A DNA stretch of 64,000 nt from Thalassotalea eurytherma (GCF_030161415.1 NZ_BSSU01000001.1:237506-301505); one strand, 5' to 3'; shown: positions 35,163-44,491, counted from the first letter of the stretch. Numbers and translations: made by a program. Notes: generated by a model from the sequence alone, not told the origin.

Positions 35163-37045
35163 ACCTTGAATTGGCTAACCAGTTTGTCGAGACTAGCAAA
35201 TTCTGACTGTAGTAAATCACAAGCTTGATGGGTTTGCTTTAACGAGCTAACACCTTGATCATTAAGCGCCATCATGTTGTTTACGTCGTGATCAATCGAT
35301 TGAATCATATCCACTTGTTGTTTGGTTGCCGTTGCAACCGCATGGTTTTCATCATCAACTTGGGTCAATGATTTAATGATTTCTCTCATCTCAATATCTG
35401 CTTGATTTGCCAGGTCAACGCTTGATGCGCTATTTTCCTGGCTTTCATGCATGGTTTGAACAACCGACGACGTGCCTACCTGAAGGTTTTCGATTAAGCT
35501 TTCAATTTCTTGAGTAGACTCTTGGGTTAACTGAGCTAACTGTCTTACTTCATCAGCAACAACTGCGAATCCTCGCCCCATTTCACCGGCACGGGCCGCT
35601 TCAATTGCAGCATTTAACGCTAATAAGTTGGTTTGTGAACTGATACCTTTTATCACGTCAAGAATTTTGCCAATGTTGTCAGCTTCGATATTTAGCTTCT
35701 CGATCTCTTGACTTGAATGGCTAATATTATTGGTTAGCTGTTCAATAGCATTAATATTGTTAGATAGGGCGTTTGTACCTGACTTTGAGCGCTCATGCAT
35801 TTGAGAGGTTAGGTTGGAAGCATTTTCAGCGTTGCCTGATATTTCTGTTACTGAGCCGTTTAATTGGGTCACCGCAGTCGCAATGTGTTCACCGCCAATG
35901 AGCTGTTGTTGGGCAAGTTCGATACCATATTTAGCGCTTTGCCTAACCTGATCAATTTGCTCATCAAGCGCATTCGCCGCTTCATGGGTTTTTTGCATTG
36001 AGCGGTGAATGGTTTCAATAAAGTCGTTGAAATGCTGTGAAAGTTGACCTATTTCGTCTTGACTGCGCACGTCTAATCGTTGTGTTAGGTCGCCATCACC
36101 TTCTGAAATTCGCTTAATGGCTTTTGTTAATCCATTGATTGGCTTTAGTAATTGTCCTAACAATAGGTTCAATAGCACAATGGTAATAATCACGGCGATA
36201 ACACCAAAAATCATCGCTTGCGTGCGCGCGTCAGCCAGTGGTTGGTATGCTTTGTCTTTATCAAGTACGACACCTAAATACCAAGTAACAGACTCTATGC
36301 CTTCAATTCGAATAAAGGAAACAATTTGGTTTTTCCCTTCTAGCTCCGTTAACTGGGCTGTTAAAACGGGAGTCATGCCAAATAATTTTGAAAAGTGTTG
36401 GTCAACCATTTTGGTATTCGGATGACTTAACACCTTGCCTTCTGCCGTCATTAAAAAGGCATGGCCTAATTCTAGAAAGTCGAGTGAATTGATAATCGTC
36501 GCGATTTCATCCAATAAAATATCACCGCCAGCAACGCCTAAAAATCTACTGCCTGTTTTGACTGGGGCAATAGCAGAAATTAATAACTCGTTTGTTGTTA
36601 CGTCAATATAGGGTTCAGTAAAAGATGACTTAGATTGCAGTTTAGCTTGCGTGTACCAAGGGCGCTTTCGAGGGTCAAAGTCTGCAGGTAAAACGATTGA
36701 TTTGTCATCCAGAATGAATTGGCCTGTTTGCTCTATGGCAACATAGCTATTTTTGAAATCTCCAGCAACATCTGCCATGACTGCGCTGCGCTCTAAAAAC
36801 ACTTGGTCTTGATCAATACCAGCACTCTTGGCAAGCGATTCAACAATCGCCAATTTACCATTTAGCCAATTGGCAATGTTTAATGAAACCGAGTCTGAAA
36901 TCTCAGTGATCGCGCGTGTTAGGTTTGTTTTGGTATCTTGCTTGACAGAAAAGTAATGATTAGTTGTCGATATGGCTAAGGCAAGGATCAGTAAACTTGC
37001 CGCTACTATGATGATTTTATGGGCAAACTTTAACTTATTAATCAT
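35159..37045 (-). CDS. Methyl-accepting chemotaxis protein with a dCache-type sensor
   Basis: The 628-residue chemoreceptor has a TM helix (about 12-30), a periplasmic double-Cache domain, TM2 near 278-298, HAMP, and a cytoplasmic signalling domain with the conserved hairpin tip containing [20 protein letters not shown]. In the Cache domain the stretch RKRPWYTQA and then PYIDVTT matches the RxWY...D signature reported for amino-acid-binding dCache_1 domains, so an amino acid or amine ligand is likely. The motif match is by eye. The protein ends without an obvious CheR pentapeptide. Start ATG 37045. Confidence 0.94.
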   Translation of the reverse strand: MINKLKFAHKIIIVAASLLILALAISTTNHYFSVKQDTKTNLTRAITEISDSVSLNIANWLNGKLAIVESLAKSAGIDQDQVFLERSAVMADVAGDFKNSYVAIEQTGQFILDDKSIVLPADFDPRKRPWYTQAKLQSKSSFTEPYIDVTTNELLISAIAPVKTGSRFLGVAGGDILLDEIATIINSLDFLELGHAFLMTAEGKVLSHPNTKMVDQHFSKLFGMTPVLTAQLTELEGKNQIVSFIRIEGIESVTWYLGVVLDKDKAYQPLADARTQAMIFGVIAVIITIVLLNLLLGQLLKPINGLTKAIKRISEGDGDLTQRLDVRSQDEIGQLSQHFNDFIETIHRSMQKTHEAANALDEQIDQVRQSAKYGIELAQQQLIGGEHIATAVTQLNGSVTEISGNAENASNLTSQMHERSKSGTNALSNNINAIEQLTNNISHSSQEIEKLNIEADNIGKILDVIKGISSQTNLLALNAAIEAARAGEMGRGFAVVADEVRQLAQLTQESTQEIESLIENLQVGTSSVVQTMHESQENSASSVDLANQADIEMREIIKSLTQVDDENHAVATATKQQVDMIQSIDHDVNNMMALNDQGVSSLKQTHQACDLLQSEFASLDKLVSQFKV

Positions 37046-37221
37046 AAATGTAAACTACCTTAACGGCTCGATTGTAATTATTCTTGTTTCGCTAGCTTAA
37101 CATGTTGGTATAGTGACGCAAGTTGTTAGCCTGTGGGTGGTCAGGAAAATATGCTAAGACCTTTGTCCTGACAATTCGACATCTGTTAAAATAAGCTATC
37201 TACAGTAAAAAGCGTGCCAAT

Positions 37222-39003
37222 ATGAGCTCAGTAAATTACCAAATCACACCTGTTAACGTAAATAACCATCTTTTTTTAGTCAGCGTCGATTTTAATACCG
37301 AAGTTGGTCAATCATATACCTTGTCATTACCTGCTTGGTTACCAGGTAGTTATATGATTCGTGATTTTTCAAAAAACTTGATTGAGTTATCGGCAAAAGA
37401 CAAAAAAAATACAGAAATTGAGTTAGCACGTGTTGATAAACAAACATGGCAATTTTGTGCCCAAAGTGAGCATGCCACGCTAAGCTATTATGTTCACGCA
37501 TTCGATTTATCGGTTAGAACCGCCTACCTCGATAGCCAGCGAGGCTTTTTTAATGGCAGCTCAACGTTTTTATGTGTTGAGCAATTAGCATCGCTTCCTT
37601 GTCAATTAACCATTCATCCAAACGAACAATTAACTACGTGGCGTGTTGCAACAGGTCTTGAAAGAGCTCAGGGTACCGATCTTTATGCCTTTGGCAAATA
37701 TCAGGCAAACGACTATCAACACCTGATTGATTGCCCTGTTGCGTTAGGTGATTTTGACGTCAGTGAATTTACAGTTGCCGGTATTCCACACTATTTAGTC
37801 TTTACCAGCGAGCACTTTGGTGATCGAGAGCGCATGGTAAGAGATATTACTAAACTCTGTCAGCACCATATTGACCTATTTGAAGAAGCGCCTTTTAACG
37901 AGTACTGGTTCATCACACATTTGCAAGCGAAAGGGTTTGGTGGTCTAGAGCATAAAAATTCAACGATATTACAAGCGGGTCGTTTTGATTTACCTAACCC
38001 ACAAAAACCGGACGAACTTTCCGATAGCTATAAAACCTATTTAAGCTTGTGCTCCCATGAATACTTTCATGCATGGAATGTCTGTCGATTAAAACCGAAA
38101 GAATTTGTTCCTTATGATTTGTCTCAAGAAGTATATACAGAGCAGTTATGGGCTTATGAAGGCATAACATCATATTACGACGACTTTTCCCTCGTGCGCA
38201 CGGGGATCATTTCTTTTGATGAATATTTAGCGCTATTAAGTAAAACGGCGACGCGTGTTTATCGAGGGCCAGGTGAATACAAACAAAGTATCGTGGAGTC
38301 GAGCTTTTATACTTGGACTAAATTCTATCAACAAGGACCAGAAGCACCGAATCATATCGTGAGCTATTACACGAAAGGCTCTTTATTTGCCTTGTGGTTA
38401 GACCTAACGCTTAGGCAAATGACTCAAGGTAAAAAGAGCCTAGATAGCTTGATGAAAGTTATGTGGCAGCGTTTTGGTAAGGATGAAAAAGGTACAAAAA
38501 CGGAAGATTATTTAACGGTATTTAATGATTTATGCCAACAGGATATGTCTACGGCGTTTTATGAACGTTTGAATGCTAAAGCTCCCTATGATTTGACTGA
38601 GCAACTATCTCAGGTTGGCGTTCAATTTGCACTAGTTAAATTCGATAAATTAAATAGCTTAGATACCACTGATACGGAAGATGTTAGACCTTATATTGGT
38701 GCCATGTATCAACAAACGGCTGCAGGGTTAAAGATTTCCTCGGTAATTGAAAACTCTCCTGCTGCTAACGCCGGCTTAGCCGTCAACGACATTTTAGTCG
38801 CTGTTGATTCAATGAAGGTAACCGAGCAAAGTCTTGCCCTGTTGTTATCTCATATGCCGCTAACGACAAGTTTAACTTGCCATTACTTTAGAGATGATAA
38901 GCTTCTTTGTGGTGAACTTAGCGTTAATGATTCGCCATTAGCTGGCGTTAAGTTGACGACTTTGGCGCCGAATCGCACTGAGCAGTGGCTAAGTATTGTC
39001 TAA
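37222..39003 (+). CDS. M61-family metallopeptidase with C-terminal PDZ domain
   Basis: The 593-residue protein matches the M61 glycyl-aminopeptidase family. An N-terminal beta-sandwich (LPGSYMIRDFSKNL) is followed by the thermolysin-like zinc motif HEYFH (279-283, in SHEYFHAWNV), the downstream zinc ligand in LWAYEGITSYYDD and a PDZ domain near 490-570 (IENSPAANAGLAVNDILVAV). There is no signal peptide, so it is cytoplasmic. Family members prefer N-terminal glycine or alanine. It stands alone, divergent from the chemoreceptor gene. Substrate is not known. Confidence 0.93.
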   Translation: MSSVNYQITPVNVNNHLFLVSVDFNTEVGQSYTLSLPAWLPGSYMIRDFSKNLIELSAKDKKNTEIELARVDKQTWQFCAQSEHATLSYYVHAFDLSVRTAYLDSQRGFFNGSSTFLCVEQLASLPCQLTIHPNEQLTTWRVATGLERAQGTDLYAFGKYQANDYQHLIDCPVALGDFDVSEFTVAGIPHYLVFTSEHFGDRERMVRDITKLCQHHIDLFEEAPFNEYWFITHLQAKGFGGLEHKNSTILQAGRFDLPNPQKPDELSDSYKTYLSLCSHEYFHAWNVCRLKPKEFVPYDLSQEVYTEQLWAYEGITSYYDDFSLVRTGIISFDEYLALLSKTATRVYRGPGEYKQSIVESSFYTWTKFYQQGPEAPNHIVSYYTKGSLFALWLDLTLRQMTQGKKSLDSLMKVMWQRFGKDEKGTKTEDYLTVFNDLCQQDMSTAFYERLNAKAPYDLTEQLSQVGVQFALVKFDKLNSLDTTDTEDVRPYIGAMYQQTAAGLKISSVIENSPAANAGLAVNDILVAVDSMKVTEQSLALLLSHMPLTTSLTCHYFRDDKLLCGELSVNDSPLAGVKLTTLAPNRTEQWLSIV

Positions 39004-39138
39004 CGTGTGTATTAAAAAATTTACACCTGTAGCAAAAGCCTGACGGTTGTTACCACAGCTATTTCCGCCGTTTTATAGCTGACGAATGGCGTATTGTGGT
39101 AAATATTGCCGTATAAATTGATAAAAAAGACAATAACT

Positions 39139-39669
39139 ATGATTGATATTAAACGTTTTCACCATGTCGCATACCGATGTAAAGATGCTAAAGAAACTGT
39201 TGATTGGTATAAAGAGATGCTCAATATGGAGCTTACGGTAGCAATCGCTGAAAATGAAGTACCGTCAACGAAAGAGCCGGATCCTTATATGCATATCTTT
39301 TTAGATGCAGGTATGGGGAATGTTTTAGCTTTTTTTGAAATACCAAATTCACCAGATATGGGGCGTGATGAGAATACCCCTAAATGGGTACAACATATCG
39401 CACTTGAAGTTGAAAATATCGATGCTTTAGTGAATGCAAAGAATGAGTTAGTCAGTAAAGGTGTTGAGGTTTTAGGCCCAGTAAATCACGGTGTGTTTAA
39501 ATCAATCTACTTCTTTGACCCTAATGGTCATCGTTTAGAATTAGCGGCTAATTCTGGCAGTATTGAGCAAATGGCTGAATTAAAGCGTGTTGCACCGTTA
39601 ATGGTAGAAGAGTGGTCAACGACTAAAGTAGCGCCGACACATGCGGCCTGGTTGCATGAACAAGACTAA
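39139..39669 (+). CDS. VOC-family (glyoxalase/dioxygenase fold) protein
   Basis: The protein of about 176 residues has the paired beta-alpha-beta-beta-beta motifs of the vicinal oxygen chelate superfamily. Metal-ligand candidates are His in FHHVAYRC, His in VQHIALEVEN and Glu in GHRLELAAN. Extra residues near EWSTTKVAPTHAAW are not part of the fold. I chose ATG 39139 because the fold starts there; the reading to 39106 adds 11 unrelated residues. The substrate cannot be deduced. Lactoylglutathione lyase, fosfomycin-type transferase and extradiol dioxygenase functions are all possible for this fold. Confidence 0.87.
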   Translation: MIDIKRFHHVAYRCKDAKETVDWYKEMLNMELTVAIAENEVPSTKEPDPYMHIFLDAGMGNVLAFFEIPNSPDMGRDENTPKWVQHIALEVENIDALVNAKNELVSKGVEVLGPVNHGVFKSIYFFDPNGHRLELAANSGSIEQMAELKRVAPLMVEEWSTTKVAPTHAAWLHEQD

Positions 39670-39709
39670 TTTTTAATAGTATTTAGTTATTTAAAATTAC
39701 ACTTGTATA

Positions 39710-39747
39710 TTTATTGGTTATTTGTTGTTCGATAAACAACCAATAAA
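39710..39747. repeat. AT-rich inverted repeat upstream of the csrC promoter
   Basis: TTTATTGGTT (39710-39719) and AACCAATAAA (39738-39747) form a perfect 10-bp inverted repeat about 75 bp upstream of the csrC promoter and 40 bp after the VOC gene. It has no T-run suitable for termination in either direction, so it may be an operator or a leftover of termination. Confidence 0.5.
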
Positions 39748-39821
39748 CTTAAAAAAAAAAGGTTATTTTTTAATAATAAAAACAAGAAGATATTAACTAA
39801 ATGTAAAAAAGTGTAAATGTT

Positions 39822-39849
39822 TTGTCATAATTCGCTTGCTGTATAAAAT
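39822..39849 (+). promoter_or_regulatory. Sigma70 promoter of the CsrC-like RNA
   Basis: TTGTCA (39822-39827) and TAAAAT (39844-39849), 16 bp apart, match sigma70 elements and place the start of transcription near 39857. A GacA/UvrY-like TGTAAG-N6-CTTACA box is not obvious; only two direct TGTAAA repeats (39802-39817) lie upstream. Confidence 0.65.
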
Positions 39850-39856
39850 ATTATCA

Positions 39857-40205
39857 GTAAAGTAATACGTAGCTACAAGGTAGCAACTTAAAAATATGGA
39901 AGTGATTTTAGCATTGGAAGCAAGATATCAACTGAAGTAGATGTAAATTAGAAACACGGATGGTTTACTCGTATTCAGGAAGGAATTTTTTCGGTCCAGG
40001 AGGGCTTGAAAAGGGATTGCCAAGAAAGTGTTAGGAAGACCAAAAACAATAAAAGCTTATACGGAAAGTAATAATAAAAACAGGAAATGTCAGAATAAAC
40101 AGGGATAGTATTTATTAGGTAGGACGCCAATAAGATTTTGGAGTATTTCAATTGCGATTTGAGCAATTTTTTCCACAAAAGCGATGACTTAGTCATCGCT
40201 TTTTT
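39857..40205 (+). ncRNA. csrC: CsrB/CsrC-family small RNA that sequesters CsrA
   Basis: A non-coding region of about 350 nt with its own promoter and a strong terminator carries 13 GGA motifs, several close to the CsrA consensus (ACGGATG near 39957, CAGGAAATGT near 40081, AGGAAGGA near 39977). Rough expectation for this composition is about five. It lies directly upstream of yihI, exactly where csrC sits in E. coli (yihA-csrC-yihI-hemN). The RNA should bind several CsrA dimers and so relieve CsrA repression. The 5' end is inferred from the promoter. No reading frame of note is present. Confidence 0.85.
40177..40205 (+). terminator. Rho-independent terminator of csrC
   Basis: GCGATGAC and GTCATCGC form a perfect stem around TTA, extended by flanking A and T residues (AAAA on the left and TTTTTT on the right). 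It ends the csrC-like RNA about 100 bp before yihI. Confidence 0.92.
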
Positions 40206-40302
40206 CCTTTCTGGGATTTAATTTTTAATCAAGTACCCATTTCTCACCATAATATCGTAAAATAGGCGTAATTTAGTAATTAGGTCGATTGAGCGTGAAA
40301 TC

Positions 40303-40878
40303 ATGACACGAAAGAAAAAATCAAGAAAGCCGGGTAGAGGCAGCAGCGGACAGCTTAAGCAAGAATCTGCCACAGAGTTTGACGTAGACAAGCGTATTCG
40401 CAAAAAGAAAGGTAATAAGCCTGGTAGTCGTCACCAAGTTAAAGAGAGTGCAGAGGGGCAACAAAATCAAGGCAATAAAGATCCACGCGTTGGTAGTAAA
40501 AAGCCTGTCTCATTAGGTGTGCCAATTAAAGCGAAGGTTAATAAGCCAAAACCGGTTAAACCATCGACCTTGCCTAAAATTGTTGCAGTAAGCTCGACTG
40601 AAGCTGCGAGTAAAGAACTATGGCAAGAACTCGAGCAAATTGAGGAAAACCCTCAGTTGCAGGCTATCATTGAAAAAATGGACGCTGAGCAAGCTTTAAC
40701 GGCAGAAGAGGTTGATTTATATAATGAACTTATGGACCGTCATGAAGCGCTTAGTGAACAACTAGGTATTGATGATGTGCCCGAAACAGAAGGAGACATC
40801 GACAATACTGATGAAAAGCCGCTTTCTGAAGACGAGTTATGGAATAAGTTTAACGATGATCAATTTGACGTTGAGTAG
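40303..40878 (+). CDS. yihI: Der GTPase-activating protein YihI
   Basis: YihI stimulates the GTPase activity of Der and so modulates 50S ribosome assembly. The 191-residue protein has the typical very basic N-terminus (TRKKKSRKPGRG) followed by a lysine-rich disordered region and a short acidic C-terminal domain (EQALTAEEVDLYNELMDRHE; acidic tail ending EDELWNKFNDDQFDVE). It follows csrC, as in E. coli, and precedes a DUF2489 gene by 4 bp. Confidence 0.93.
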   Translation: MTRKKKSRKPGRGSSGQLKQESATEFDVDKRIRKKKGNKPGSRHQVKESAEGQQNQGNKDPRVGSKKPVSLGVPIKAKVNKPKPVKPSTLPKIVAVSSTEAASKELWQELEQIEENPQLQAIIEKMDAEQALTAEEVDLYNELMDRHEALSEQLGIDDVPETEGDIDNTDEKPLSEDELWNKFNDDQFDVE

Positions 40879-40882
40879 TTAG

Positions 40883-41380
40883 ATGAATAGTACAATGACA
40901 ATTGTTTTAATGTTGGCTGCGTTATTAATTATTTTAGCGTTGTCAGTATATGCTGGCAGATTACTTTGGTTGGTCAAAAAGCAGCGCATTGAACAAGAAG
41001 AGAAAAAGGTCGCTCAACAAAAAGCATTAGCAAGCCACGATACTAAAATATTGCAAAGTGTTTTGATCATAGTCAAAGCAATGCAAGAAGAACAATGTGA
41101 CTATAGTGAAGGATGCTGGCGTTTAAGTGTTTTATTAGATTCACTCAAGCTCAGTACTCAGATGGAAAATGAATTTCCTGCTATATTTAATTTATATAAG
41201 CAAATTAAACATTTATCTATTTTAGATGAACGTAAGCAAATGGCTAAACGCGATCGAATGAAGCAAGACCTGGAACGAATGAAGGTTGAAGCTCAGTGCC
41301 TAGAGGGTGTTTCAACTACGCTACCTTTATTGCGTCAATATACAACGGAGCGCTTAGCTGTTTTAGCAAACGACATGTAA
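40883..41380 (+). CDS. DUF2489 membrane-anchored protein
   Basis: The 165-residue protein has one N-terminal TM helix (MTIVLMLAALLIILALSVYA) followed by a basic, coiled-coil-like cytoplasmic part (KKQRIEQEEKKVAQQ) and a small helical domain (SEGCWRLSVLLDSLKL). I recognise the DUF2489 family, which commonly lies between yihI and hemN in Alteromonadales and Vibrionales. Function unknown. It starts 4 bp after yihI, so the two are co-transcribed. Confidence 0.85.
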   Translation: MNSTMTIVLMLAALLIILALSVYAGRLLWLVKKQRIEQEEKKVAQQKALASHDTKILQSVLIIVKAMQEEQCDYSEGCWRLSVLLDSLKLSTQMENEFPAIFNLYKQIKHLSILDERKQMAKRDRMKQDLERMKVEAQCLEGVSTTLPLLRQYTTERLAVLANDM

Positions 41381-41406
41381 AATAGAATGCATTTGTCGAG
41401 GTGGCT

Positions 41407-41727
41407 ATGACACAAGAACTAAAAGCACAATTTACTAAACGCATTGTTGAACTTCAGCAGCGTATTGAAGCTATTCATAACGATTTTGCCAAAGCAAATG
41501 AAAGCGATTGGGCTGAACTTGCTAGTGAACGTGAAAATGATGAAGTGCTCAACGCATTAGAATCTGAAGCTAAAGTAGAAATTCAACAATTAAGTAATGC
41601 GATTAACCGTATTGAAAACGGCACTTACGGTACTTGTGAAACATGTGGTGAAGATATAGCGCTAAAGCGTTTAGCAGTGCAACCAGCTGCGATTCAATGC
41701 ATTTCATGTGCTGAGAAAGCGGCTTAA
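41407..41727 (+). CDS. DksA/TraR-family zinc-finger protein
   Basis: The protein of about 106 residues has a coiled-coil N-terminal half (LKAQFTKRIVELQQRIEAI) and a C-terminal four-cysteine zinc finger (CETCGEDIALKRL ... CISCAEKAA). It is shorter than housekeeping DksA (151), like the TraR/YbiI-type small paralogues. Such proteins enter the RNA polymerase secondary channel. The conserved DxxDxA acidic tip of DksA is not clearly present, so its effect on transcription may differ. I chose ATG 41407; the GTG six bases earlier overlaps the ribosome-binding site. Confidence 0.88.
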   Translation: MTQELKAQFTKRIVELQQRIEAIHNDFAKANESDWAELASERENDEVLNALESEAKVEIQQLSNAINRIENGTYGTCETCGEDIALKRLAVQPAAIQCISCAEKAA

Positions 41728-41750
41728 CTTTCTGCCAATAAAACCATTTG

Positions 41751-41786
41751 ACGCAACGAGAGGTAAATTACCTTTTGTTGCGTTTG
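41751..41786 (+). terminator. Possible terminator of the yihI-DksA-like unit
   Basis: ACGCAAC and GTTGCGT enclose an inner GGTAA/TTACC stem, followed by TTTG. The T-run is short, so efficiency is uncertain. It lies 24 bp after the DksA-like gene and 67 bp before hemN. Confidence 0.4.
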
Positions 41787-41852
41787 ATCAACACTTTCTC
41801 CCTGAGTTGTTTGATAAAATGTTAACACTTCTATTTAAGGTTAACCGTTATC

Positions 41853-43229
41853 ATGACAACAAATATCAGCCACTTTTTCGATAAAACGTTACTTGCTAAA
41901 TATAATACAAGTGGCCCTCGATATACTTCTTACCCTACGGCGCTTGAATTTAGTGAGAACTTTCAAGAACCTGACCTTATTCAAGCAATTGATCAATCAC
42001 CTTCAGAGGAACTGTCGTTATATATTCATATACCGTTTTGTCATAGCCTTTGTTATTACTGTGGTTGCAACAAAATCGTTACACGTCACCAAGATAAAGC
42101 GGATGTTTACCTAGATTACTTGCTTAAAGAAATTGATTATAGAGCTCCCTTGTTCGAACGTTATAAAGTAAGACAAGTTCATTTAGGTGGCGGAACACCA
42201 AGTTTTTTAACTGATGCTCAGTTAACGCGTTTAATTAACAAGATAAAATCGAGTTTTGAGTTTACCCAAAGCATTGAAATGAGTATTGAAATCGATCCTC
42301 GTGAAATCGAAGTCAATAAAATTGACGAGCTTAAAGCACTTGGCTTTAATCGCATTAGTATTGGTGTACAAGATATTGATGAAAAAGTTCAGGAAGCGAT
42401 TAACCGTGTTCAATCAACAACATTCATTGGTCAACTCATTGAACGTGCTAAGGCACTTGAGTTTGACTCCGTTAATGTGGATTTGATCTACGGCTTACCA
42501 CATCAAAATCAAGCAACCTTTGCGAAAACCTTAGCGCAAGTTAACGCGTTTGATGTTGACCGAATTTCATTGTTTAGTTACGCCCACTTACCTAGTCGTT
42601 TTGCCGCTCAACGTAAACTTAAAGATGAGTGGTTGCCAAATGCTGATGAAAAACTCTCTTTGATGCGCCAAGCGATTGAAACGCTTTCTACTTATGGCTA
42701 TGAATTTATCGGTATGGATCATTTTGCTAAGCCGAGTGATGAACTTGCCATGGCACAAAAATTAGGCCAATTGCATCGTAACTTTCAAGGATATACAACG
42801 AAAGGCGAGTGTGACTTGTTAGGATTAGGGGTTTCTTCTATCAGCGCAATTGGCAATAGTTATAGTCAAAACATTAAAGAGCTCACACCATATTACCAAG
42901 CGATTGACGAAAAAGAGCATGCCCTAGAGCGTGGCATTGCCTTGACGAAAGACGATTTAATTCGTGGTGATGTTATTCGTGAGCTAATGTGTAACCTATT
43001 TCTTGATAAGCAAAGTATCGAACAAAAGCACGATATTTGTTTTGATCAGTATTTTGCGCAGGAGCTGATTTCCTTACAAACATTTATTGATGATGGCTTG
43101 GTTGATAACGCTCAAACGACCATTATGGTATCGCCACGTGCGCGATTATTGATCCGTAATATTTGCATGAGCTTTGACGCGTATATGAAACGTCACCTAA
43201 ACCAACAGCGATTCTCTCGCGTTATTTAG
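41853..43229 (+). CDS. hemN: Oxygen-independent coproporphyrinogen III oxidase
   Basis: HemN is a radical-SAM enzyme that converts coproporphyrinogen III to protoporphyrinogen IX without oxygen, in haem biosynthesis. The 458-residue protein has the 4Fe-4S cluster motif in IPFCHSLCYYCGCNK, the GGG-like SAM-binding VHLGGGTPSFL and the HemN C-terminal domain. Its length equals E. coli HemN (457). It follows yihI, DUF2489 and the DksA-like gene on the same strand, matching csrC-yihI-hemN order in E. coli. I see no clear FNR site in its upstream region. Confidence 0.97.
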   Translation: MTTNISHFFDKTLLAKYNTSGPRYTSYPTALEFSENFQEPDLIQAIDQSPSEELSLYIHIPFCHSLCYYCGCNKIVTRHQDKADVYLDYLLKEIDYRAPLFERYKVRQVHLGGGTPSFLTDAQLTRLINKIKSSFEFTQSIEMSIEIDPREIEVNKIDELKALGFNRISIGVQDIDEKVQEAINRVQSTTFIGQLIERAKALEFDSVNVDLIYGLPHQNQATFAKTLAQVNAFDVDRISLFSYAHLPSRFAAQRKLKDEWLPNADEKLSLMRQAIETLSTYGYEFIGMDHFAKPSDELAMAQKLGQLHRNFQGYTTKGECDLLGLGVSSISAIGNSYSQNIKELTPYYQAIDEKEHALERGIALTKDDLIRGDVIRELMCNLFLDKQSIEQKHDICFDQYFAQELISLQTFIDDGLVDNAQTTIMVSPRARLLIRNICMSFDAYMKRHLNQQRFSRVI

Positions 43230-43230
43230 C

Positions 43231-43752
43231 TTATAACTGACCCAATACAAAAGATTGTCCATTACTGTGAATAACCAGCGATGTATTATCTTGGCTGGTT
43301 TTAGCTTCTTCAATCCATTGGTAATAGACATTTCGGTGTACGATGGCGTGCAGGTTTCGTCGCACGGTGACTATTAGGTTGTCTTCATTATCTATCGTTA
43401 ATGGGTGCTCTGCATCAAGCAAAAATGTGTCACCAAGGTTTGTTGACAGCACCATATCTTGCTTGTTTTCATCAAGCCATTGCCAGTGCGTGATAACAAA
43501 CGGGTAATGCTCTACGCTAATTTTAATTTTTTCAACTGGCGTCACTAAAAAGTAATCTTGCGCTTCTTTTTTAATCACCGAAGCAAACAGTTTAACCATG
43601 TTCATTCGTTTAAATGGCGTGCCTTGATAAAACCATGTCCCGTCTTTTTTGATGATCAAATCAATTTCACCACAATAGTCGGGATTCCACTGTTCAACAG
43701 GTGGCATTGATGATTGCGATGATAATTGGGCAAGTAAACTATCTAATGACAT
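43231..43752 (-). CDS. DUF1285-family protein
   Basis: This protein of about 173 residues matches the DUF1285 family, a two-domain beta-rich cytoplasmic protein. The sequence opens MSLDSLLAQLSSQSSMPPVEQW, with GEIDLIIKKDGTWFYQGTPFKR near the start, a pattern typical of the family. It is tail to tail with hemN, only 1 bp apart. ATG 43752 is preferred to a TTG at 43767. Biochemical function is unknown. Confidence 0.85.
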   Translation of the reverse strand: MSLDSLLAQLSSQSSMPPVEQWNPDYCGEIDLIIKKDGTWFYQGTPFKRMNMVKLFASVIKKEAQDYFLVTPVEKIKISVEHYPFVITHWQWLDENKQDMVLSTNLGDTFLLDAEHPLTIDNEDNLIVTVRRNLHAIVHRNVYYQWIEEAKTSQDNTSLVIHSNGQSFVLGQL

Positions 43753-43843
43753 AAAAGGGTTGAGCAATATAGTTGTTAAGCTTTAATCATAAGCCATGTT
43801 AAATTAAATTTGTAATACAAAAACAAAAATATCCAGGCTAGAG

Positions 43844-44282
43844 ATGAAAACGATTCTTAAAGGTTTAACCTTTTTATCGGTTCAATAGCTGTATTAAGTG
43901 GTTGTGCGTTAACACCATCTAACCATGATGTGATAGCAAGTGCTATTGCCGAAAAATTAGCGTGCGTAGCCCTGACAATGCGAGTGAGCTTCAACTGTAT
44001 TCAAATGATAAATGGTTGGTATACGGTACAAGGGAAGAAGATCATCTGGTATACAAATCTTTTCAAGTAGATAAGCCCATCCAAGAAGGTACGTTCGCAG
44101 AACCTGAACTTATTGTTGGTGAGTAAGGGGTGATGGATATTGTTGATATCAACGAGCAGGGGGATATTTTGTATGCAATAGATTTTCATATGAAGCGCTC
44201 GAGCCTGGCATACCTAGAGAACAGCCTGCCTAAGCAGTGTTATATCGAAGATAAAATCCACGATAGCACTGAAGTAGAGTAA
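43844..44282 (+). pseudogene. Decayed lipoprotein gene (two frameshifts and a stop)
   Basis: Reading in shifted frames gives a coherent lipoprotein of about 145 residues. A start (MKTILKGLTF) is followed, after one missing base near 43885, by a lipobox (AVLSGCA, Cys at its end). Sense coding then continues to another one-base loss near 43961, to VRSPDNASELQLYSND and KWLVYGTREEDHL, then a TAA at 44124 and further sense (MDIVDINEQGDILYAID) to TAA 44280. Homology cannot be assigned. Either mutations have inactivated it or the assembly contains errors; three separate lesions favour real decay. Confidence 0.65.
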
Positions 44283-44320
44283 TAGAATAGAAAAAAATCC
44301 GCTAAAATTTGAAAATTGCC

Positions 44321-44349
44321 TTGATCTCGTTTGATATTCTCTTTAGAAT
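44321..44349 (+). promoter_or_regulatory. Promoter of tRNA-His
   Basis: TTGATC (44321-44326) and TAGAAT (44344-44349), 17 bp apart, fit a sigma70 promoter followed by a GC-rich discriminator (CCGCGACC), as expected for stringently controlled stable RNA genes. Transcription would start about 30 bp upstream of tRNA-His. Confidence 0.65.
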
Positions 44350-44385
44350 CCGCGACCTAACTTGTTCAAGTTAGCAAACCTTTGT

Positions 44386-44462
44386 GGTGGCTATAGCTCA
44401 GTTGGTAGAGCCCCGGATTGTGATTCCGGTTGTCGTGGGTTCAAATCCCATTAGCCACCCCA
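44386..44462 (+). tRNA. tRNA-His (anticodon GTG)
   Basis: A 77-nt tRNA nearly identical to the E. coli histidine tRNA by recall. It has the extra 5' G, acceptor stem pairing with AGCCACC, anticodon stem CCGGA/TCCGG around TTGTGAT (anticodon GTG) and encoded CCA at 44460-44462. It is followed by a terminator and a partial repeat of its 3' end. Confidence 0.97.
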
Positions 44463-44470
44463 CTTTTCTC

Positions 44471-44491
44471 AACACCGTTAAGGTGTTTTTT
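44471..44491 (+). terminator. Terminator of tRNA-His (copy 1)
   Basis: AACACC (44471-44476) and GGTGTT (44482-44487) form a 6-bp stem with loop GTTAA and a following T-run. It lies just after tRNA-His and is duplicated at 44588-44609. Confidence 0.8.

Noticed and set aside
39975..40196. A minus-strand 73-codon frame inside the csrC region
   Set aside because: It has no ribosome-binding site and covers the GGA-rich RNA; its aromatic-rich residues come from the AT-rich antisense.
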